Below, in pieces: positions 25,061-30,992 of a stretch of 33,096 nucleotides of DNA (position 1 is its first letter; the number at the start of each line of letters is the position of its first letter). Below the pieces are notes generated by a model that did not search any database, was not told the origin of the DNA, and was given only the letters and a program-made list of their open reading frames with translations. Made by a program: the position numbers and the translations under genes. Source of the DNA: JANNRA01 sp031401035 (lineage in GTDB: Bacteria; Desulfobacterota; Binatia; HRBIN30; CADEER01); contig JANNRA010000183.1 in assembly GCA_031401035.1 (NCBI GenBank), forward strand, positions 1 to 33,096, read 5' to 3'.

Positions 25061-25252
25061 AACGGAGGGGGAGGGATTCGGACCCCTGAGCCCTTGCGGG
25101 CTTCCGGATTTCAAGTGCGCCGGGGCGGGTGTTGCGCCGTCCCTCGCAGTGCCGCAGTGTCCGGAAGATCAGGACCGATCGCCCGGTATCAGCCCGGGTC
25201 GTCCGGTCTCGTACCGGTCGGTGCCTCTGCGTTGATTTGCAGAATATTGGCA
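25061..25252. repeat. tRNA-Ser attachment-like end, copy A
   Basis: 25061-25115 matches the 3' half of tRNA-Ser with about four mismatches and ends at the anticodon-loop TCAAG. TCAAGTGCGCC starts at 25111 and TGATTTGCAGAATATTGGCA lies at 25233-25252, 122 bp on. It is the most diverged tRNA-linked copy, next to the end of the GT2-GT4 gene. The gap 25044-25286 holds nothing else. Confidence 0.82.
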
Positions 25253-25286
25253 GATCGACGTCGCCGTCGGGCGGTTCATCCAGCCC

Positions 25287-25601
25287 TTACGCGGCCCGGC
25301 GGGCCCGCAATTTGACGACGAGCTCCACACCCAACGCCGCCGCGATACGACGTAGCGTCACCAGGCTCGGCGGCACTCCCCCGGCTTCGAGACGGGCGAT
25401 CGCCGCCAGCGTGCTGCCGATGCGCGCTGCGAGCTCGGCCTGCGTGACGGCGAGGCGCTCGCGGGCCTGCCGCACCCGTTCTGCCAGTTGGAACGCCTCC
25501 CGCGCCCCCTGGTAACCGACGCGCCGATCTTCCGAGGTGGATCTGCGTCGCGTCATGGCTGCCCAGCTCCGCGGTCGGGCCACGTCTTCATTCCGCTTCA
25601 T
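25287..25601 (-). CDS. Orphan XRE-family antitoxin (HigA-like)
   Basis: 104 residues from ATG 25601. The helix-turn-helix is clear: ERLAVTQAELAARIGSTLAAIARLEAG, then a PSLVTLRRIAAALGVELVVKL dimerisation tail, as in HigA-type antitoxins. It is a close paralogue of the 27837-28151 antitoxin, with the same start, same N-terminal EAFQLAERVRQ and same RARRAA end. In that copy a toxin gene precedes and overlaps; here only its last 11 codons remain. The protein would bind DNA but has no partner nearby. Confidence 0.82.
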   Translation of the reverse strand: MKRNEDVARPRSWAAMTRRRSTSEDRRVGYQGAREAFQLAERVRQARERLAVTQAELAARIGSTLAAIARLEAGGVPPSLVTLRRIAAALGVELVVKLRARRAA

Positions 25602-25623
25602 GGCTCTCCTCGATGCAGCGTCG
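25588..25623 (-). pseudogene. Remnant of a HigB-like toxin (last 11 codons)
   Basis: Reads RRCIEESHEAE and stop, matching the RRCLEERHEAE end of the toxin at 28138-28482 and overlapping the antitoxin start in the same way. Upstream (higher coordinates) the similarity stops abruptly, so most of the toxin was deleted. Confidence 0.7.
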
Positions 25624-25732
25624 CCGCCGTCGGCAATCACCACCGGCCCGGTGTGCATGCCGATGCGCCTGGGCGGATGAGGGCGCCTTGACCTGTCCCC
25701 ACACGAGAACCTAGCGGCACACTCGTCGAAAC

Positions 25733-26068
25733 TCACGCCGCCTCGATCTCGACCTTGTATCTCAACCCGGCCGCGTCCAGCTCGCTCTGGATAGCGAGCC
25801 GCACGAGGACGGACTCGGGGTAACCGAGAGTTCGCGCCCACTTCGCCGCACGCTCGGGGCTCACGGTCTTCCGACCTTTCTCGACGTCGCAGAGATGCGA
25901 CTTCGAGACGCCGAGCTTCTTGGCGCACTCGTCCTGCGAGAGATCCTCGCCTTTACGGATGGACTCGATGGCCCTGCCGAGGGTGAGCGGGCCGGCCGAA
26001 ATCTTCTCGAGCCGCTTCATTGCTTCCGACTTCTTTTCCTTGGCCTTGCGCACGACTGCCTCCGTCAA
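25733..26068 (-). CDS. XRE-family antitoxin of a RelE-type module
   Basis: 111 residues from ATG 26068, overlapping the toxin stop by 4 nt. A Lys/Glu-rich N-terminus precedes a helix-turn-helix (LSQDECAKKLGVSKSHLCDVEKG) and SPERAAKWARTLGYPESVLVRLAIQ. It would neutralise the toxin encoded just before it and repress the operon. It shares no close similarity with the other three antitoxins, so it is a separate acquisition within the same unit. Confidence 0.83.
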   Translation of the reverse strand: MTEAVVRKAKEKKSEAMKRLEKISAGPLTLGRAIESIRKGEDLSQDECAKKLGVSKSHLCDVEKGRKTVSPERAAKWARTLGYPESVLVRLAIQSELDAAGLRYKVEIEAA

Positions 26069-26352
26069 TACTCGTGTTTGCTGACTTCTTCGACCGACAC
26101 GAACCTGGCGGTGCCGGCCTTGATCTCATAGACGGCTCGATACGCACGGCTCAGGCGAATCGACCGCTGGCCCGTTCGCTCTCCCTTGAGCGGCTCATCG
26201 TGGTAGCCGCGGACCTTGCGTACCTCTTCGAGGCCATCGTGTTCCACGGCCGCGACCCAGATCATCAGGTTATCCACGATGTGCCGTGGCAGCTGGCGGA
26301 GCTGCTTCTCCGCCAGCCTGGTGATCTCGACCCGGCGGATCATCGGACGCAA
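26065..26352 (-). CDS. RelE/ParE-superfamily toxin
   Basis: 95 residues from ATG 26352 (ATG 26343 is also possible, giving MIRRVEI). The compact RelE fold is visible: VEITRLAEKQLRQLPRHIVDNLMIW, VRGYHDEPLKG, RSIRLSRAYRAVYEI and the C-terminal VSVEEVSKHEY common in ribosome-dependent mRNA interferases. Toxin-first order with an overlapping antitoxin is typical of HigBA modules. I saw no clear operator upstream. Confidence 0.83.
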   Translation of the reverse strand: MRPMIRRVEITRLAEKQLRQLPRHIVDNLMIWVAAVEHDGLEEVRKVRGYHDEPLKGERTGQRSIRLSRAYRAVYEIKAGTARFVSVEEVSKHEY

Positions 26353-26460
26353 CGGTACACCCGCAAGGAGAACCGATCAAGGCGAGGCAACGGCCTCCGC
26401 GAGGAGATTGGTCCCTAGCGAGGGCTCCTCCGCTCAGCGATCCCGCAGGAGCCGAAGGCG

Positions 26461-26479
26461 CAGCATCTTCGAGATGCTG
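26461..26479. repeat. Perfect hairpin, CAGCATCT-TCG-AGATGCTG
   Basis: An 8-bp perfect inverted repeat with a 3-nt loop in the gap 26353-26597, which contains no recognisable gene. There is no T-run, so it is not a standard terminator. It could be a recombination or element-end structure. Confidence 0.5.
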
Positions 26480-26597
26480 GGCACCAGCGCTCGTGCCCGA
26501 AATCTCGCTCGGGGCGTCGTGCATGTCGCTGCCGGTCCGGCAGTACGCAGCCCCGCTGGTAGCGCGGCTCCGTATGTCGTTGACCGCCTTGATTGGG

Positions 26598-26791
26598 GAA
26601 CGGAGGGGGAGGGATTCGAACCCCCGAGCCCTTGCGGGCTGCCGGTTTTCAAGTGCGCCGGGGTGCGTTCCCTGGCGTGCCTCGCGGTCCCTTGGTGTCT
26701 GGAAATCCGTCGCCGGTGACCCGGCGCAGTGCCGCGGCGTCCCTCGTCATGACGCCATGTCCCGCGGCGTTGATTTGCAACGTATTTGCAG
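26598..26791. repeat. tRNA-Ser attachment-like end, copy B
   Basis: 26598-26653 is identical to 30837-30892 (56 bp). TCAAGTGCGCC starts at 26649 and the arm TGATTTGCAACGTATTTGCA at 26771, again 122 bp later. The preceding TTGACCGC..TT..GGAAC also resembles the flank of copy A, so more than the tRNA half was duplicated. Confidence 0.87.
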
Positions 26792-26853
26792 AAACGAGGA
26801 CGCCCAGTGGCCGGTCCCTGATAATCCCCGACTGGCAGCGAGACGGCCGAACG

Positions 26854-27186
26854 TTACGCGGCCCGCGTACCGAGCCCTGCGAACTCCACCAACAGTCGGC
26901 CGCCGAGCGCGCGGGCGATCCGATCCAGCAGATCGAGGGAGGCGGTGAACGCGGTACCCCCCTCGATGCGCGCAATCACCGCCTGAGTGGTCTTCGCCCG
27001 GGCCGCGAGCTGTGCCTGGGTGAGACCGGCCTGGGAACGCGCCCGCTTCACCATCACCGCGATCGTCGCCCGCACCACGGTGGCATCGATCCGAGCCCGC
27101 AGGCGTGGGTTGCGAACCACTCTGCGGCGAACATCTGCCAGTGCGTCACCGCCGACGTGCGGATTGGCGTGCTTGGTCTTCTTCAT
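26854..27186 (-). CDS. XRE-family antitoxin, second HigBA-like pair
   Basis: 110 residues from ATG 27186, overlapping the toxin stop by 4 nt (ATGA). The helix-turn-helix is AGLTQAQLAARAKTTQAVIARIEGG, followed by SLDLLDRIARALGGRLLVEF. The N-terminal 50 residues include a basic helix. The frame is open further upstream, but the paired toxin occupies that strand, so ATG 27186 is the start. Predicted repressor of its own operon through the palindrome at 27511. Confidence 0.84.
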   Translation of the reverse strand: MKKTKHANPHVGGDALADVRRRVVRNPRLRARIDATVVRATIAVMVKRARSQAGLTQAQLAARAKTTQAVIARIEGGTAFTASLDLLDRIARALGGRLLVEFAGLGTRAA

Positions 27187-27527
27187 CGGACACCTCCAAC
27201 AACTTCCTTCGCCCGGCGCAGCGCGAGATCCAGATCGCTTCGGGCCGTAGGCTGGGCCTGCTTCTTGAACGCGTGCAGCAGAACCATTTCCGGCCCGTGG
27301 ACCGCTACGTACGCCACGCGGTGCCGCCCCAATCGGATCTCCCACAGCTTGCCGTCGAGTTGGCGCAGGGACACCGGCGCATCCAGCCCGAACAGCCCGA
27401 GCAATGTGAGCGCCTCGTCCCAGTCGTCGCGCTCGCGAGTCGGCAACCCATCGATGAACTCACGCACCGGTTCGTCTCCTCGTGCGGAGCGATAGTACCT
27501 GATGCGCACAGCACGGATATGCCTCAT
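27183..27527 (-). CDS. HigB-like toxin (phage Gp49-like family)
   Basis: 114 residues from ATG 27527, or 107 from GTG 27507. Pattern: RIRYYRSARGDEPVREFIDGLP, LRQLDGKLWEIRLGRHRVAYVAV and VLLHAFKKQAQPTARSDLDLALRRA, typical of the Gp49-like HigB toxins (PF05973). ATG 27527 lies in the loop of the perfect 13-bp palindrome 27511-27542. Either translation starts inside the operator or the GTG just beyond it is the true start. Confidence 0.84.
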   Translation of the reverse strand: MRHIRAVRIRYYRSARGDEPVREFIDGLPTRERDDWDEALTLLGLFGLDAPVSLRQLDGKLWEIRLGRHRVAYVAVHGPEMVLLHAFKKQAQPTARSDLDLALRRAKEVVGGVR

Positions 27528-27542
27528 CAGGCATATCCGTGC
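27511..27542. promoter_or_regulatory. Operator of the second HigBA-like pair
   Basis: GCACGGATATGCC (27511-27523) and GGCATATCCGTGC (27530-27542) are a perfect 13-bp inverted repeat around TCATCA. The first candidate start codon of the toxin is inside the spacer. Its position and symmetry fit the autoregulatory operator of an XRE antitoxin. Confidence 0.75.
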
Positions 27543-27610
27543 AACGGCGGCAGTGGTGTCCGGTCGGGTACGAACCCCCGTCGAACCTCACCGTCGCAAA
27601 GGCGGAACAA

Positions 27611-27803
27611 AACGGAGGGGGAGGGATTCGAACCCCCGAGCCCTTGCGGGCGGCCGGTTTTCAAGTGCGCCAGGGTGGGGGCCGCGGCGTGCCCCGCCAT
27701 CCCTCCGTGTCCGGTAATCTGGGGCCAGTGACCCGACGCCATGCCTCGGCGTCACTCGTCATGACACCGCGTGCCGCGGCGTTGATTTGCAGAATATTTG
27801 CAG
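27611..27803. repeat. tRNA-Ser attachment-like end, copy C
   Basis: 27611-27665 matches the tRNA-Ser 3' half with one mismatch (GGGCGGCC for GGGCTGCC). TCAAGTGCGCC starts at 27661 and the arm TGATTTGCAGAATATTTGCA at 27783, 122 bp apart. The arm contains the direct repeat TTTGCAG-AATA-TTTGCAG, as in integrase arm sites. The gap 27543-27836 contains nothing else. Confidence 0.87.
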
Positions 27804-27836
27804 ACCGATGTCGCCGCCTGCCGGTTCGTCAGGCGC

Positions 27837-28151
27837 CTACGCGGCCCGGCGGGCTCGCAACTCGACGACGAGTTCCATCCCCAGGGCCGCCGCGATACGG
27901 CGCAGCGTAACCAGACTCGGCGACACTCCCCCGGCTTCGAGACGGGCGATCGCCGGCTGGGTGCTGCCGATGCGCGATGCCAGCTCGGCTTGTGTGACGC
28001 CGAGGCGCTCGCGGGCCTGCCGTACCCGTTCCGCCAGTTGGAACGCCTCCCGCGCCTCTTGATAGCCGGCGCGCCGCTCGTCCGACTTGGATCGGCCTCG
28101 CTTCACTGCTGTCCAGCTCCGCGGTCTGGATACGTCGCTATTCCGCTTCAT
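27837..28151 (-). CDS. XRE-family antitoxin (HigA-like), third pair
   Basis: 104 residues from ATG 28151, overlapping the toxin by 14 nt. Helix-turn-helix ERLGVTQAELASRIGSTQPAIARLEAG with C-terminal PSLVTLRRIAAALGMELVVEL. It is the intact counterpart of the orphan antitoxin at 25287-25601; the two are nearly collinear, which shows a duplication of the cassette within the array. Confidence 0.86.
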   Translation of the reverse strand: MKRNSDVSRPRSWTAVKRGRSKSDERRAGYQEAREAFQLAERVRQARERLGVTQAELASRIGSTQPAIARLEAGGVSPSLVTLRRIAAALGMELVVELRARRAA

Positions 28152-28482
28152 GACGCTCCTCGAGGCACCGTCGCATGGCTCGGTACGCTCGCTCGATCTC
28201 GGCCTGTTCGCGCTGTCGCTGCTTCCGAAACACCGTCAGCAGGATGGTCCGCCGCCCGCTCGCGATGAAGTACGACAGCCGCACCGCGTCGCCGCGGGCG
28301 CCGAGGTGGAATCGCAGCTCGCGCAGCTTGCCGCGCAACTGTCGCGTGAAGGGTTCATCGAGTAGTGGTCCGCGCTCCGCCAGGAGGTCGATGTAGAACT
28401 CCACACGGCCGAACTCGCGGTCGGAAAGCGCCTCGACCCACGACGCGACCTCTCCTTCGAGTTCGACGGTTCCCCATGCCAC
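28138..28482 (-). CDS. HigB-like toxin (RelE/Gp49 family), third pair
   Basis: 114 residues from GTG 28482. Typical elements: VASWVEALSDREFGRVEFYIDLL, FTRQLRGKLRELRFHLG, AVRLSYFIASGRRTILLTVFRKQRQREQAEIERAYR. This is the Gp49-like HigB pattern, with the basic FRK segment before a C-terminal helix. It lies 12 nt downstream of a palindromic operator and overlaps its antitoxin. Probable translation-dependent mRNA cleavage toxin. Confidence 0.85.
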   Translation of the reverse strand: MAWGTVELEGEVASWVEALSDREFGRVEFYIDLLAERGPLLDEPFTRQLRGKLRELRFHLGARGDAVRLSYFIASGRRTILLTVFRKQRQREQAEIERAYRAMRRCLEERHEAE

Positions 28483-28493
28483 GACGCATGCTC

Positions 28494-28513
28494 ACATACC
28501 ATATACGGTATGT
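28494..28513. promoter_or_regulatory. Operator of the third HigBA-like pair
   Basis: ACATACC-ATATAC-GGTATGT is a perfect 7-bp inverted repeat with an AT-rich centre, 12 nt upstream of the toxin start at 28482. It is the expected place for antitoxin binding, and ATATAC may serve as part of the -10 region. Confidence 0.7.
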
Positions 28514-28613
28514 CAACGACGCGACGGCGCGGCGACCACGCATTCCGGGCGATGAACGCGGAGGGGGAGAATCCGCGTGTGGCCGTCTGGCACTTGCTCG
28601 GAACGATCGATCG

Positions 28614-29225
28614 TTACGAGCCGCCTCGCACAGCACGCACGTACATCGAGCCCGTTCTGTTTTGAATCGTCCTGAAGCCGCCCCGAAAGGTGAGGGCGAA
28701 CGCAGCCTGCGCTTGGTCGGCGACCGACGTCGTCGTCCAATGTGCACCTGGCTGCGTGGGTCCAAAGACAGGCGCGATGCACGCCCTGCTCGGGTCACAT
28801 TCTGGTGACGTCACATCGACGATCGTCTCGAGCTCACTCAGAGTGGGTAAGCGCCAGTCGAAGTGCCCTCCAACTGGACTGCACGGACTCAGCGGACAGA
28901 GCGCTCCGTTCAGCCGGGGCAGAAAATCGGTGAATGCGGTGCCATCATCGGTGTTGCCCTGACCTGGGCATGGGAGCTCGTAGCAGGCCGCACTCAGCGA
29001 GTAGATGTTGTTGACGTCACTTGGGTTCCTCGACCCTGCCGCCCCCACGATTCCACTCTTCTTCTCCCACATGAGATGCGTGAGATGGTCGGTAACGGTG
29101 CCGTCGCCGTTGTCGGAAAACCGTGGCACCGTACCGCTGCAACCGGCCAGCGCGTTGTACACGGCGCTGACGACGACATGGATGGTGACGAAGATCCCGG
29201 ACGGTATTCCCCTGGTACATGCCGA
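28614..29225 (-). pseudogene. DUF1566 (Lcl-type) C-terminal part, cut off by a TAG
   Basis: This open frame continues directly in the frame of the FG-GAP gene after its TAG (29226-29228). The first codons resemble a second dockerin-like repeat (SACTRG... then HVVVSAVYNALAGCSG), in which the Asp residues are lost. A DUF1566 domain follows: VPRFSDNGDGTVTDHLT, LMWEKKSG, FDWRLPTLSELETIVD and a YVRAVRGGS end. The GTG at 29162 could start a separate 182-residue protein, but it has no signal peptide. I read it as the detached end of one large secreted protein. Independent translation from the GTG remains possible. Confidence 0.62.
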
Positions 29226-30488
29226 CTACGGGGTGTGCCCAAGCGCGATGTTCACCATCGTGAGCAGGTTTGCCACCGTTACGTCTCCGGTCCCGGCACA
29301 GTCGCCGACACACCGGAGCGTCGGTGAGGGCGTGGCGGAACCTGACGGGGTCGGAGTCGGCGTCGTGTCGGGAGCCGCGAAACAGCCCAGGAGCACCGAC
29401 ACGGTGTTGTCGTCAAACGAGGCGACAGCGAGGTCCGGACGGCGATCGCCGTCAAGGTCGCCGGCGACAATCGAAACCGGTCCGGCGCCTTGCACGGTGA
29501 TCGAGGCGCTGCGGCCGAAACTGCCGCTCCCGGTGCCAAGCCACACCCATCCGCCGCTATTGTCGTACCCGACGCTCGCCAGATCGACCTGCCGATCGCC
29601 ATTCAAATCAGTCGTCACGAGAGAAACGGGAAAGCAGCATGCGTCCAAGCGCGGGGCCGCGGTAAAGCCGCTATCGGTGCCCAGAAGAATCGATATCGTG
29701 CTGTCGCCGCTATTCGCGACAGCGAGATCGAGGCGGGCGTCGTCATCGAAATCGGCGATCGATACGAAAAATGGTCTGGCGCCGACTCGGTAGGGCGTCG
29801 CGCTACGGAAGCGACCATCGCCAGTCCCGGCCAGGATCGAGACCGTATTCTCGAGATTATTTGCCACTGCCAAGTCGAGGTGCGCATCCGCATTGAAGTC
29901 GCCTACTGCGACCGAATGCGGACCCCGGCCGACGGCGAATCTGCGGGGGGAGCGGAAGCGACCACCCCCGGTGGCCATCAGGACCGACACCGTGTCGTCG
30001 CCGAAATTCGTCACCGCCAGATCAGGCAGGCCGTCGCCGTTGAAATCGCCGGCGGCGACGAAGTTCGCTCCACGGCCGGCAGGAACATTCGATGCCGCCG
30101 CAAAACGTCCGTCGCCGTCGCCGAACAATACCGAGAGCGCGTCGGATGCGTAGTTTGCGACCACCAAATCGGCGGAGCCATCACCATTAAAGTCCCCGAC
30201 GCTGACCCAGTATGGCGAATCGCCGACGGCATACGAGGTGGCGTCGCCGAACCGACCGCCGCCGAGGTTGAGCAGCACCGACAGCGTGTCATCCCCGTTG
30301 TTCGCTACCGCCAAGTCCACGGAGCCATCACGGTTGAAATCGCCGACCGCCACGGATTGCGGATTGATGCCCACCGCAAGCGCAACCGGAAACAGACATC
30401 GACCCGGGCCGATTGCGGCGGCAACCGTCGGGGACATCGCCAGCGCAAGCAAGAGAACCAGAGGCGACTGCCAACGACGTCTTTTCAT
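29226..30488 (-). CDS. Secreted FG-GAP/VCBS repeat protein with dockerin-like end
   Basis: 420 residues from ATG 30488; residues 1-25 are a signal peptide (KRRR, Leu-rich core, VAAA). About seven FG-GAP repeats follow (roughly 45-370), each with a GDFNGDGxxDLAVAN calcium-binding loop and SVLxGxGxGRF, a beta-propeller typical of surface adhesion or binding proteins. A Thr/Pro linker (TTPTPTPSGSATPSPT) leads to CVGDCAGTGDVTVANLLTMVNIALG, a dockerin-like repeat I recall from Binatota secreted proteins, where it normally comes as a pair. The TAG directly after it appears premature, since the next repeat and a DUF1566 domain continue in frame. Confidence 0.85.
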   Translation of the reverse strand: MKRRRWQSPLVLLLALAMSPTVAAAIGPGRCLFPVALAVGINPQSVAVGDFNRDGSVDLAVANNGDDTLSVLLNLGGGRFGDATSYAVGDSPYWVSVGDFNGDGSADLVVANYASDALSVLFGDGDGRFAAASNVPAGRGANFVAAGDFNGDGLPDLAVTNFGDDTVSVLMATGGGRFRSPRRFAVGRGPHSVAVGDFNADAHLDLAVANNLENTVSILAGTGDGRFRSATPYRVGARPFFVSIADFDDDARLDLAVANSGDSTISILLGTDSGFTAAPRLDACCFPVSLVTTDLNGDRQVDLASVGYDNSGGWVWLGTGSGSFGRSASITVQGAGPVSIVAGDLDGDRRPDLAVASFDDNTVSVLLGCFAAPDTTPTPTPSGSATPSPTLRCVGDCAGTGDVTVANLLTMVNIALGHTP

Positions 30489-30599
30489 GGACCGGAGCAG
30501 CGGATCTCGCGCACGGTGTACCGCCGCGCTCGCCGTGAGCCGTACCCGATCGGGGATTGAAACAGACTTTGGCCGAACGCAGTACCGCTTCGAGGGGCG

Positions 30600-30697
30600 C
30601 ATTGCGGCACTACGCCAAACGCGAAGGCGGAGACTACGACGCCGGTATCAACGACGATGAACTCCTCAGGGGTGAGCTTCTCGGCACCGGCCTTCAC
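30600..30697 (-). pseudogene. Truncated PIN-domain (VapC-like) toxin
   Basis: About 33 codons from GTG 30697: EEFIVVDTGVVVSAFAFGVVPQ matches the start of PIN-family toxins (VVDTNVLVSAF type) but with Asn replaced by Gly after the catalytic Asp-Thr. Similarity ends after VPQCA and the rest of the domain is missing. It lies between the FG-GAP gene and tRNA-Ser in a 350-bp gap (30489-30839) with no other gene, and is a further toxin relic in the array. Confidence 0.58.
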
Positions 30698-30839
30698 GGT
30701 TTCGACCTTTGGGCTTCCAGTACCAGATCACTCGCTCGCGTCACAGTGAAACAAGCCAGATGGCGGTGCCACCCTGCCGCGCCAAAGGAGCGTGACTGCT
30801 CCGCCCATCGAGGGGTCGCGCGTTCCTCTGCAGAAAGAA

Positions 30840-30925
30840 CGGAGGGGGAGGGATTCGAACCCCCGAGCCCTTGCGGGCTGCCGGTTTTCAAGACCGGTGC
30901 CATAGACCAACTCGGCCACCCCTCC
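30840..30925 (-). tRNA. tRNA-Ser (anticodon UGA)
   Basis: 86 nt on the minus strand, from GGAGGGG at 30925 to CCCCTCC plus discriminator G at 30840. The 7-bp acceptor stem pairs perfectly, the anticodon stem CCGGT/ACCGG encloses CTTGAAA (anticodon TGA), a long variable arm (CCCGCAAGGG) marks a class II Ser tRNA, and the T arm has GGTTCGAATCC. CCA is not encoded. Its 3' half, beginning exactly at the anticodon loop, is the integration target repeated at 25061, 26598 and 27611. Confidence 0.97.
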
Positions 30926-30992
30926 GCTGGGGTGCAGCGCCCCGTTCCTACGCGCTCGGCGCCGGAGCGTCCAGCCGCCACCGGGCGCCCAC

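Larger units (their letters stand above)
25061..30892. mobile_element. tRNA-Ser-anchored array of toxin-antitoxin cassettes
   Basis: Three copies of the tRNA-Ser 3' half (from 25061, 26598 and 27611) lie to the left of the complete tRNA (30840-30925). Each breaks off exactly at the anticodon loop (CTTGA on the tRNA strand), as expected for tyrosine-recombinase integration into tRNA genes, and each is followed at a fixed 122 bp by an arm-like motif. This divides the region into units of about 1.5, 1.0 and 3.2 kb. Each unit opens with an antitoxin gene, giving a tandem accretion of small elements. No integrase, transposase or replication gene is seen, so mobilisation would need an enzyme in trans. 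Divergence differs: 26598 identical to the tRNA over 56 bp, 27611 with one mismatch, 25061 with about four. Confidence 0.75.

Noticed and set aside
25061..27665. Additional tRNA genes at 25061, 26598 and 27611
   Set aside because: Only the 3' half from the anticodon loop is present; the acceptor 5' strand, D arm and 5' anticodon stem are missing, so these are attachment remnants.
25061..28513. CRISPR array or integron attC sites
   Set aside because: The repeats are few, unevenly spaced and tied to a tRNA 3' half; no cas genes or integron integrase are present.
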